Source: an uncultured Lachnospiraceae bacterium (GTDB lineage Bacteria > Bacillota > Clostridia > Lachnospirales > Lachnospiraceae). Taken from it: a DNA stretch of 5,700 nt. Positions 1 through 5,700 of this stretch are shown piece after piece. Position numbers and translations under genes: made by a program. Within the stretch, counting starts at the first letter, position 1. Each line of letters begins with the position of its first letter. The notes beneath the pieces were generated by a model. That model was given only the letters and a program-made list of their open reading frames with translations, did not search any database and had not been told where the DNA came from. The stretch lies in the NCBI GenBank assembly GCA_946623295.1, contig CAMOQY010000104.1:1-5700 (forward strand). Direction: 5' to 3'.

Positions 1-4
1 ATAT

Positions 5-1048
5 ATGGCAGAGAATTCCAGATCTGAAGCCTATGCTGCCGCCGGGGTCGATATCACCGCCGGCTACAGGTCGGTAGAACTCATGAAATCCCACATCTCG
101 CGCACCGCTACAAAGGGCGTCATGGGCGCTGTGGGCGGCTTTGGAGGGCTCTTTGAGCCTGACCTCACCGGAATGGAGCATCCCGTGCTCGTCTCCGGGA
201 CCGACGGCGTCGGCACAAAGCTTAAGATCGCTTTTCTCATGGACAAGCACGACACTGTCGGCATCGACTGCGTCGCCATGTGCGTAAACGATATCATCTG
301 CTGCGGAGCCAGGCCGCTCTTTTTCCTGGATTACATCGCCTGCGGGAAAAACATCCCCGAACGTATAGCGGATATAGTAAAGGGCGTGTGCGACGGCTGC
401 GTGGAAGCAGGCGCCGCGCTGATAGGCGGCGAGACCGCTGAAATGCCGGGCTTTTATCCGGAGGATGAATATGACCTCGCGGGTTATTGCACCGGGATCG
501 TGGACCGCGGCCATATTATCGACAATACGGCCATGCGGCCCGGCGATACCGTCATCGCGCTGCCTTCGAGCGGAGTGCACAGCAACGGCTTCTCGCTCGT
601 GCGCAAGGTCTTTGACGTGGAGAACTCCGACATCAAATCTCCTCTCCCCTCACTCGGCGGAAAATCTATAGGCGAATGCCTGCTGACTCCCACCAGGATC
701 TATGTAAAGAGCGTCCTCGCTCTCCTTGGCGAAGTCAGCGTGCGCGGCATCTCGCACATCACGGGAGGAGGTTTTTATGAAAACATCCCCCGCAGCATCC
801 CCGACGGGCTCGGAGCAATGATCGACCGCTCCGCCGTGCGCGTGCTGCCTGTTTTCGATGAGATCGCGCGCAGGGGCGGCATAAGCGAGCGTGACATGTT
901 CAACACCTTTAATATGGGCGTGGGAATGAGCATCACCGTCCCGGCGGAGCGCGCCGCGGACGCGCTTGCGATCCTCCGTGAAAACGGCGAGGATCCGTAT
1001 ATTATCGGCGAGATCGCGGAATCTGACACAAAGATCACGATCCGCTGA
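5..1048 (+). CDS. purM: Phosphoribosylformylglycinamidine cyclo-ligase (AIR synthetase), PurM
   Basis: This enzyme closes the imidazole ring of FGAM with ATP to give aminoimidazole ribonucleotide, step 5 of purine synthesis, in the cytoplasm. The 347-residue product has the usual family length. Visible family motifs are the ATP-binding GTDGVGTK (65-72), MCVNDI with ARPLFFLDY (92-110), GGETAEMPGFY (141-151), HSNGFSLVR (192-200), HITGGGFYENIPR (251-263) and FNMGVGM (303-308). They run colinearly from AIRS N-domain to C-domain. The ATG at 5 places the conserved AAGVDI about a dozen residues in, as is normal for PurM. Only four bases precede it, so its ribosome binding site cannot be checked and a slightly more upstream start is possible. 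purN follows after 14 bases, a pairing seen in many bacteria. Identity is secure; only the exact start is uncertain. Confidence 0.96.
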   Translation: MAENSRSEAYAAAGVDITAGYRSVELMKSHISRTATKGVMGAVGGFGGLFEPDLTGMEHPVLVSGTDGVGTKLKIAFLMDKHDTVGIDCVAMCVNDIICCGARPLFFLDYIACGKNIPERIADIVKGVCDGCVEAGAALIGGETAEMPGFYPEDEYDLAGYCTGIVDRGHIIDNTAMRPGDTVIALPSSGVHSNGFSLVRKVFDVENSDIKSPLPSLGGKSIGECLLTPTRIYVKSVLALLGEVSVRGISHITGGGFYENIPRSIPDGLGAMIDRSAVRVLPVFDEIARRGGISERDMFNTFNMGVGMSITVPAERAADALAILRENGEDPYIIGEIAESDTKITIR

Positions 1049-1053
1049 CCACT

Positions 1054-1057
1054 GGAG
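1054..1057 (+). promoter_or_regulatory. Ribosome binding site of purN
   Basis: GGAG lies five bases before the ATG at 1063, in the short gap after the purM stop. It supports 1063 as the true start, so the basic extension ahead of the conserved PurN core is probably translated. Confidence 0.75.
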
Positions 1058-1062
1058 AAAAG

Positions 1063-1752
1063 ATGAACGATAAAAACAGCAAGAGCACCCGCGCCGGTCA
1101 CACGGCAAAAAGCTCCGCGGCCCGAAAAACCGCTGAAAAACAGGGCGGCGCGCGCGTTGCGGTCCTCGTTTCCGGCGGAGGCACAAATCTTCAGGCCATC
1201 ATTGACGCGCAGAAGTCCGGTCTGATAAAGAGCGGACATATAGCGCTTGTCGTCTCAAATGTCTCCGGGGCCTACGCTCTGACCCGTGCCCGGGAGGCTC
1301 ACATCCGCAGCGTCACGCTGACCCGTAAGGAATGCGGCTCCCAGGAGGCCTTTGAGAGGGAGCTCGCAAAGCTCCTCGAAAGCGAGAGGATCGATCTCAT
1401 CGTACTGGCAGGGTTTATGTCGATACTGAGCGCCGATTTTACATCGCGCTATCCCAGACGCATCATCAACGTCCACCCCGCCCTCATTCCTTCATTCTGC
1501 GGGAAGGGCTATTACGGACTTCGCGTCCATGAGGCCGCTCTTGAAAAGGGCGTAAAGGTCACGGGAGCGACGGTGCACTTTGTAAACGAGATCCCGGACG
1601 GCGGCGAGATCATTTCCCAGAAGGCCGTCCGCGTCTATCCCGGCGATACCCCCGAGCGTCTCCAGCAGCGCGTCATGCGGCAGGCCGAATGGAAGCTGCT
1701 GCCCGCCGCCGTGGAGCAGGTGAGCAGGGAGATACTGGCCGAAAGACAGTAA
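1063..1752 (+). CDS. purN: Phosphoribosylglycinamide formyltransferase (GAR transformylase), PurN, with N-terminal extension
   Basis: PurN transfers the formyl group of 10-formyl-tetrahydrofolate to GAR, giving FGAR (step 3). The 229-residue product starts its Rossmann-like formyltransferase core at about residue 31. It shows the phosphate-binding loop VSGGGTNLQ (36-44), LAGFMSILS (115-123), the catalytic stretch IINVHPALIP (134-143) and HFVNEIPDGG (172-181). N136, H138 and D179 match by motif the catalytic Asn, His and Asp known from E. coli PurN (N106, H108, D144). The first 30 residues (rich in Lys, Arg, Ser, Ala and Thr) are extra: typical PurN starts directly before the VLVSGGGTN strand and is about 190-210 residues long. 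I see no ATG, GTG or TTG near the core that would restore a standard start, and 1063 has a good GGAG. The extension looks disordered; its role is unknown. Function is certain. Confidence 0.96.
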   Translation: MNDKNSKSTRAGHTAKSSAARKTAEKQGGARVAVLVSGGGTNLQAIIDAQKSGLIKSGHIALVVSNVSGAYALTRAREAHIRSVTLTRKECGSQEAFERELAKLLESERIDLIVLAGFMSILSADFTSRYPRRIINVHPALIPSFCGKGYYGLRVHEAALEKGVKVTGATVHFVNEIPDGGEIISQKAVRVYPGDTPERLQQRVMRQAEWKLLPAAVEQVSREILAERQ

Positions 1753-1775
1753 TAACGTTTGTTTCATCCATACAG

Positions 1776-1781
1776 AAAGGA
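1776..1781 (+). promoter_or_regulatory. Ribosome binding site of the purO-type gene
   Basis: AAAGGA sits six bases before the ATG at 1788, in the 35-base purN to purO gap. It decides the start: the same frame is open back to an ATG at 1689 inside purN, but that upstream part overlaps purN, has no such signal and is not similar to PurO. Confidence 0.8.
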
Positions 1782-1787
1782 AGCACT

Positions 1788-2504
1788 ATGGACATCTACA
1801 GGATCAACGATATCGAAGAGCTGATAAAGGAAAATACTTATCCCGGCAGAGGCATCGTCCTCGGCGCCACGCCGTCCGGCAAGGCGCTCGCGGCGTATTT
1901 CATCATGGGGCGCAGCGCCAATTCCCGCAACAGGATCTTTACCGAAAAAGAGGGCGAGATCTTTACCGAGCCGTTTGACGCGTCGAAAGTTCAGGATCCC
2001 AGCCTCATCATCTACGCAGCAGTGCGCAGCTTCAAAAACAATCTCATCGTAACGAACGGTGACCAGACCGATACCATATACGACGGACTTGCCGCAGGCG
2101 AAAGCTTTTCACAGGCGCTGGAAAAACGCGAATTTGAGCCTGACGCTCCAAACTACACGCCCAGGATCAGCGGCATGATCACCTTTGAAGGGGACGCCTT
2201 TAACTATCAGATGAGCATCCTCAAGAGTGCGGATGCGGCTGGAAGCGCCTGCGCCAGATACACCTTCTCCTATCCCGCCATGCCTGGACTCGGACATTTT
2301 ATCCATACCTACGTCTGCAACGGAGATCCTATCCCCACATTTCAGGGCGAGCCCGAGCGCGTAGAGCTCTGCGACGATATCGATGCCTTTACGGAAAAGC
2401 TCTGGCGCGGTCTGAATGAAGATAACAAGATCTCCCTTTACGTGCGGATCACCGATCCGGCAAGCGGCAGATACGAAGAAAGACTGATCAATAAAAACGT
2501 TTAA
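1788..2504 (+). CDS. purO: IMP cyclohydrolase, archaeal PurO type
   Basis: The likely reaction is cyclisation of FAICAR to IMP with loss of water, the last step of the pathway. The 238-residue product resembles the archaeal PurO family (Pfam IMP_cyclohyd), recalled from Methanothermobacter PurO. Matching blocks in the same order are YPGRGIVLG near the start (18-26), RSANSRNR (42-49), VTNGDQTDTI (88-97, archaeal form NGSHTDTI) and TPRISGMI (124-131, archaeal form TPRIAA). It has about 17 residues before the GRG block and a tail longer than archaeal PurO, which is about 200 residues. It bears no resemblance to the MGS-like cyclohydrolase domain of PurH. The neighbour downstream is an AICAR transformylase that lacks its own cyclohydrolase domain, so the operon needs this activity here. 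No signal peptide or membrane segment is visible. Family assignment is good; enzyme activity is inferred from family and context. Confidence 0.88.
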   Translation: MDIYRINDIEELIKENTYPGRGIVLGATPSGKALAAYFIMGRSANSRNRIFTEKEGEIFTEPFDASKVQDPSLIIYAAVRSFKNNLIVTNGDQTDTIYDGLAAGESFSQALEKREFEPDAPNYTPRISGMITFEGDAFNYQMSILKSADAAGSACARYTFSYPAMPGLGHFIHTYVCNGDPIPTFQGEPERVELCDDIDAFTEKLWRGLNEDNKISLYVRITDPASGRYEERLINKNV

Positions 2505-2506
2505 AA

Positions 2507-2511
2507 AGGAG
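2507..2511 (+). promoter_or_regulatory. Ribosome binding site of the AICAR transformylase gene
   Basis: AGGAG starts just after the TAA of the purO-type gene and lies seven bases before the ATG at 2519. It confirms that this gene starts cleanly at the transformylase domain, with no lost upstream domain in frame. Confidence 0.8.
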
Positions 2512-2518
2512 CCCTCAC

Positions 2519-3703
2519 ATGAAAGAATTTGAACTTAAATACGGCTGCAACCCCAATCAAAAGCCTGCCAGGATCTATATGCACGACGGCAGCGAGCTCC
2601 CTCTGGAGATACTCAACGGGCGTCCGGGATACATCAATTTCCTCGACGCGCTCAATTCATATCAGCTCGTAAAGGAGCTCAAAGAGGCTCTGGGAATGCC
2701 CGCGGCGACCTCCTTCAAGCACGTCAGCCCCACCTCGGCGGCAGTCGGGATCCCGCTCTCCGACCGCCTGAAAAAGGCGTGCTTTGCGGATGACGCGGAC
2801 GGACTCGACGACTCGCCTCTGGCTTGCGCGTACGTCAGGGCGAGGGGGACCGACAGACTCTGCTCCTTCGGCGATTTTGTAGCGCTTTCCGACGTCTGTG
2901 ACGCCGCTACGGCGCGGCTGGTAAAGCGCGAAGTCTCCGACGGCATCATCGCTCCCGGTTATACGAGCGAAGCTCTCGAGATACTCCGTTCAAAGCGCAA
3001 GGGCACGTACAACATCGTACAGATCGATCCCGACTACACCCCTGATCCCCAGGAGCACAAACAGGTCTACGGCATCACCTTCGAGCAGGGCAGAAATAAT
3101 TTCAAGATCAGCCGCGAGCTCCTCTCCAATATCGTCACGGAAAATAAGGATCTGCCCGAGGAGGCGGTCCGCGATCTCATAATCTCGCTGATAACACTCA
3201 AGTATACCCAGTCCAATTCGGTCTGCTTTGCGGTGGACGGACAGGCCATCGGCGTCGGTGCAGGCCAGCAGTCCCGCATCCACTGCACGAGACTCGCCGG
3301 ATCCAAGGCTGACACCTGGTTCCTGCGTCAGGCTGACAAGGTGCTCGATCTCCCCTTCAGGGACGACATCCCGAGGGCAGAGCGCGACAACGCGGTGGAC
3401 GGATATATCAATCAGAATGAGGAGGATGTCTGCTCGGACGGCGTCTGGCAGAGATTCTTCACACGGAGGCCCGAGCCCTTTACCCGCGCCGAGCAGCTTG
3501 AATATCTCGCCGGATGCAGCGGCGTATCTCTCGGCTCGGATGCGTTTTTCCCCTTCAGCGACAACATCGAACGCGCGTGGCGCAGCGGTGTGAAATACGT
3601 AGCCGAGCCCGGTGGCTCCATTCGCGACGACGCGGTCATCGATGCCTGCAACAGACACGATATGGTCATGGCTTTTACCGGTATGAGGCTGTTCCACCAC
3701 TAA
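2519..3703 (+). CDS. purH: AICAR formyltransferase, stand-alone (PurH C-terminal domain only)
   Basis: This enzyme formylates AICAR with 10-formyl-tetrahydrofolate to give FAICAR, step 9 of the pathway. The 394 residues cover only the AICARFT half of PurH; the N-terminal MGS-like IMP cyclohydrolase domain is absent. The protein opens almost directly with LKYGCNPNQ (6-14), the motif found at the domain junction of fused PurH. Other family blocks are ASFKHVSPTSAAVG (64-77, with K67 and H68 matching the catalytic Lys-His of human ATIC), SFGDFVALSD (116-125), SDGIIAPGY (140-148), KYTQSNSVCFA (228-238), GAGQQSRIHCTRLAG (247-261), SDAFFPFSDNI (340-350) and a terminal RLFHH. From memory it reads much closer to the eukaryotic ATIC transformylase domain, also about 394 residues, than to the E. 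coli domain (KHVNPCG). The adjacent PurO-type gene supplies the missing cyclohydrolase step. Function is secure; the symbol is used for the domain only. Confidence 0.94.
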   Translation: MKEFELKYGCNPNQKPARIYMHDGSELPLEILNGRPGYINFLDALNSYQLVKELKEALGMPAATSFKHVSPTSAAVGIPLSDRLKKACFADDADGLDDSPLACAYVRARGTDRLCSFGDFVALSDVCDAATARLVKREVSDGIIAPGYTSEALEILRSKRKGTYNIVQIDPDYTPDPQEHKQVYGITFEQGRNNFKISRELLSNIVTENKDLPEEAVRDLIISLITLKYTQSNSVCFAVDGQAIGVGAGQQSRIHCTRLAGSKADTWFLRQADKVLDLPFRDDIPRAERDNAVDGYINQNEEDVCSDGVWQRFFTRRPEPFTRAEQLEYLAGCSGVSLGSDAFFPFSDNIERAWRSGVKYVAEPGGSIRDDAVIDACNRHDMVMAFTGMRLFHH

Positions 3704-3721
3704 AAGCTTCAGAATCAATCC

Positions 3722-3727
3722 AAGGAG
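3722..3727 (+). promoter_or_regulatory. Ribosome binding site of purD
   Basis: AAGGAG is seven bases before the ATG at 3735, in the 31-base gap after the transformylase gene. The gap has no inverted repeat with a T-run, so transcription probably continues through it. Confidence 0.8.
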
Positions 3728-3734
3728 AAACAAT

Positions 3735-5003
3735 ATGCGGATCATGGTCATAGGCGGCGGAGGCCGCGAGCACGCCATTATTAAAAAGCTCAAAGAGAAC
3801 CCCGAGGTGCACAAGATCTACGCGCTGCCCGGCAACGGCGGCATAGCGCGCGATGCGACCTGTGTACCGATCAAGGCGACCGATATAGCCGCTATAGTTG
3901 ACTTTGCGGTCAAGACCGGCGTGGACTACGCCGTAGTCGCCCCTGACGATCCGCTCGTACTCGGCGCCGTAGACGCGCTCGAGGCCGTCGGCGTCCCCTG
4001 CTTCGGGCCGAGGGCCAGCGCGGCCATTATCGAGGGCAGCAAGGTCTTTGCTAAGAATCTGATGAAAAAATACGGCATACCTACCGCAGCCTACGAGACC
4101 TTTGACGATATGGACGCCGCCCTCTCCTATCTTGAGAGCGCCCCGCTTCCTACCGTTATAAAGGCAGATGGGCTTGCGCTCGGCAAGGGCGTGACGATAG
4201 CGCATACGAAAGAAGAAGCCCGCGAAGCTGTCATTTCCGCAATGAGAGACCGGAAATTCGGCGCGAGCGGCGAAAAGATCGTCATCGAGGAATTCCTCAC
4301 CGGACCGGAGGTATCGGTACTGGCCTTTACCGACGGCGACACGCTCATTCCCATGGTCTCGTCCATGGATCACAAATGCGCATACGACGGCGATACCGGG
4401 CCCAATACCGGAGGCATGGGCACTATCGCGCCCAACCCTTACTATACTCCGCAGATCGCAAGACTATGTATGGAAAGGATCTTTATGCCTACGATCCAGG
4501 CAATGAAGCTCGAAGGCAGGCCGTTTAAGGGCTGTCTGTATTTCGGACTGATGCTGACCGGCGACGGGCCGAAAGTCATAGAATACAACTGCCGTTTCGG
4601 CGATCCCGAGACTCAGGTCGTGCTGCCGCTGCTTGAAAGCGATCTGCTGACCGTCATGCAGGCCGTCACAAACGGCACGCTTGGCGATATCGAGGTGCGC
4701 TTCTCAGATAAGTGCGCCGCCTGCGTCGTCATGGCCTCAAAGGGTTATCCCCTCTCCTACGAAAAGGGTTTTGAGATAAGCATACCCGAGGAGGCCGAGG
4801 GCCACGTATATGTGGCCGGCGCCGCAAAGGAGGATGGCAGGCTCGTCACCAGCGGAGGACGCGTGCTCGGAGTGAGCGCCGTAGCGGACACGCTGCGCGA
4901 AGCCGTCGATAACGCATATAAAATAACTGAAACTATCAGCTTTGAGAACGCCTTCTACCGCCGCGATATCGGTGCAAGGGCTCTCAGGGCCGGGGAGAAT
5001 TGA
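3735..5003 (+). CDS. purD: Phosphoribosylamine-glycine ligase (GAR synthetase), PurD
   Basis: PurD joins phosphoribosylamine and glycine with ATP to form GAR (step 2). The 422-residue, ATP-grasp protein has the normal family length. It begins with the N-domain loop MVIGGGGREHA (4-14) and PGNGG (32-36). It continues with CFGPRASAAIIEGSKVFAK (89-107), the ATP-grasp strand VIKADGLALGKGV (141-153), VIEEFLTGPEVSVLAF (183-198), DHKCAYDGDTGPNTGGMGT (212-230) and the metal-binding EYNCRFGDPETQ (283-294). The C-terminal lid domain ends near residue 422. The common family form of the substrate loop is DHKR; here it is DHKC, with Cys215 at the usual Arg. The final codons GGG GAG form the ribosome binding site of purL, so translation of the two genes is likely coupled. 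Assignment is certain. Confidence 0.97.
   Translation: MRIMVIGGGGREHAIIKKLKENPEVHKIYALPGNGGIARDATCVPIKATDIAAIVDFAVKTGVDYAVVAPDDPLVLGAVDALEAVGVPCFGPRASAAIIEGSKVFAKNLMKKYGIPTAAYETFDDMDAALSYLESAPLPTVIKADGLALGKGVTIAHTKEEAREAVISAMRDRKFGASGEKIVIEEFLTGPEVSVLAFTDGDTLIPMVSSMDHKCAYDGDTGPNTGGMGTIAPNPYYTPQIARLCMERIFMPTIQAMKLEGRPFKGCLYFGLMLTGDGPKVIEYNCRFGDPETQVVLPLLESDLLTVMQAVTNGTLGDIEVRFSDKCAACVVMASKGYPLSYEKGFEISIPEEAEGHVYVAGAAKEDGRLVTSGGRVLGVSAVADTLREAVDNAYKITETISFENAFYRRDIGARALRAGEN
4992..4997 (+). promoter_or_regulatory. Ribosome binding site of purL, inside the purD 3' end
   Basis: GGGGAG forms the third-last and second-last sense codons of purD (Gly-Glu before the final Asn) and lies seven bases before the ATG at 5005. 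It fixes the purL start one base after the purD TGA and suggests that ribosomes finishing purD re-initiate on purL. Confidence 0.8.
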
Positions 5004-5004
5004 T

Positions 5005-5700
5005 ATGGTCTACCGGATCTTTGTGGAAAAGAAAAAGGAATACGCCGTCGAGGCCGCAAAGCTTCTCTATGACGCCGGGGAGGTCCTTGGCATCAGGGGA
5101 CTGCGCGGCGTGCGCATCATCAACAGATACGATGCGGAGGATATCAGCGAGGAACTCTTTGAAAAAGCTGTCCGCACCGTTTTTTCAGAGCCCCAGGTGG
5201 ATACCGCCGTTGCCGAGCCCAAGCTTGAAGGAGCGCGGGTCTTTGCCGTGGAATATCTCCCCGGGCAGTTTGATCAGCGTGCGGATTCAGCCGCCCAGTG
5301 CATACAGATCATCTCCACTCTCGCGCGTCCGACAGTCCGCTCTGCCAGAGTCTATGCGCTGTACGGCAGCCTCACCGACGCGGATGTGGACGAGATCAAG
5401 CGCTATGTCATAAATCCCGTCGAGGCCAGAGAAGCGTCGATGGAAAAGCCTCAGACCCTGAAAACCGACTACAAAGTACCCGATTCCGTAGAAACTCTCG
5501 ACGGATTTACTAAAATGGACAGGGACGCGCTGGATGGCTTTGTCGCAGGTTACGGACTGGCGATGGATACCGACGACGCCCTGTTCTGCAGAGATTATTT
5601 CCGCGATGAGGAGCACCGCGACCCTACGATCACCGAGATCCGCATGATAGATACCTACTGGTCTGATCACTGCCGCCACACCACCTTCGGTACGGTTCTC
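5005..5700 (+). CDS. purL: Phosphoribosylformylglycinamidine synthase, long single-chain PurL (5' part, cut by window end)
   Basis: PurL converts FGAR, glutamine and ATP to FGAM (step 4). Reading from the ATG at 5005 gives 232 residues with no stop to the last base, so the gene runs out of the window. It starts MVYRIFVEKKKEYAVEA. Residues 1 to about 140 look like the N-terminal PurS-like domain of the fused enzyme, including the hallmark EYLPGQFDQRADSAAQC (83-99). A linker follows, and then YWSDHCRHTTF (218-228), the conserved motif at the entry to the first synthetase half. This matches the long, roughly 1,200-1,300-residue form typical of Clostridia rather than the separate PurS/PurQ/PurL set of Bacillus. 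The rest, including the glutaminase domain, is not visible. The gene begins one base after purD and shares its ribosome binding site sequence with the purD end. Confidence 0.94.
   Translation, partial: MVYRIFVEKKKEYAVEAAKLLYDAGEVLGIRGLRGVRIINRYDAEDISEELFEKAVRTVFSEPQVDTAVAEPKLEGARVFAVEYLPGQFDQRADSAAQCIQIISTLARPTVRSARVYALYGSLTDADVDEIKRYVINPVEAREASMEKPQTLKTDYKVPDSVETLDGFTKMDRDALDGFVAGYGLAMDTDDALFCRDYFRDEEHRDPTITEIRMIDTYWSDHCRHTTFGTVL

Noticed and set aside
650..1239. Overlapping reverse-strand open frames opposite the purM end and purN start
   Set aside because: Two different frames are open over the same bases, both opposite conserved coding sequence. Neither encodes a recognisable protein.
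1689..1787. Upstream extension of the PurO-type frame to an ATG inside purN
   Set aside because: The extension overlaps purN in another frame, is not PurO-like, and a strong ribosome binding site precedes the ATG at 1788.
1753..1787. Possible terminator or promoter in the largest gap, between purN and the purO-type gene
   Set aside because: The gap has no stem-loop with a T-run and no convincing -35/-10 pair. Only the ribosome binding site stands out.
3704..3734. Possible attenuator or operator between the transformylase gene and purD
   Set aside because: Apart from a 6-base AAGCTT palindrome, which is expected by chance, there is no hairpin or operator-like repeat.
2990..3814. Long reverse-strand open frame (274 codons) across the transformylase gene and the purD start
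   Set aside because: It lies opposite strongly conserved forward genes, spans a gene boundary, resembles no family I know, and is explained by the GC-biased codon pattern of the forward strand.
3675..4373. Reverse-strand open frame (232 codons) opposite purD
   Set aside because: It is a shadow of purD, with no recognisable motif.
5000..5413. Forward frame starting with TTG over the purL 5' part
   Set aside because: It is out of frame with the clear PurL reading from 5005 and gives a low-complexity Ser/Arg-rich translation typical of a shadow.

Overview
This window is an almost gap-free run of six co-directional (+) genes for de novo purine nucleotide biosynthesis, in the order purM, purN, a purO-type IMP cyclohydrolase, a stand-alone AICAR transformylase (the C-terminal half of PurH), purD and the 5' part of purL. 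Strong AGGAG-type ribosome binding sites, gaps of 1 to 35 bases, and the long single-chain clostridial type of PurL all point to a Firmicute, most likely a fairly GC-rich member of Clostridia. This is an inference from style and gene content; the species cannot be named from the window.

Layout: purM (5-1048) begins at the very edge, so its ribosome binding site and any promoter lie outside. purN (1063-1752) follows after 14 bases and carries an unusual basic, low-complexity N-terminal extension. The PurO-like gene (1788-2504) follows after 35 bases. The AICAR transformylase gene (2519-3703) follows after 14 bases, and purD (3735-5003) after 31 bases. purL starts at 5005, one base after the purD stop, and stays open to the last base of the window. 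There is no stretch over 35 bases without a gene. I see no promoter, terminator, riboswitch, RNA gene, repeat or mobile element.

How the genes work together: PurD (step 2), PurN (step 3), PurL (step 4) and PurM (step 5) take phosphoribosylamine to AIR. The AICAR transformylase (step 9) and the PurO-like protein (step 10) finish IMP. PurN and the transformylase both use 10-formyl-tetrahydrofolate. PurF, PurE/K, PurC and PurB are not in the window.

The noteworthy feature is the last two steps. Instead of the usual bifunctional PurH, the operon has an archaeal-type PurO cyclohydrolase next to a trimmed, eukaryote-like AICAR transformylase. Their gene order copies the domain order of fused PurH. 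The rest is a conventional housekeeping operon, and I do not find an undescribed system here.
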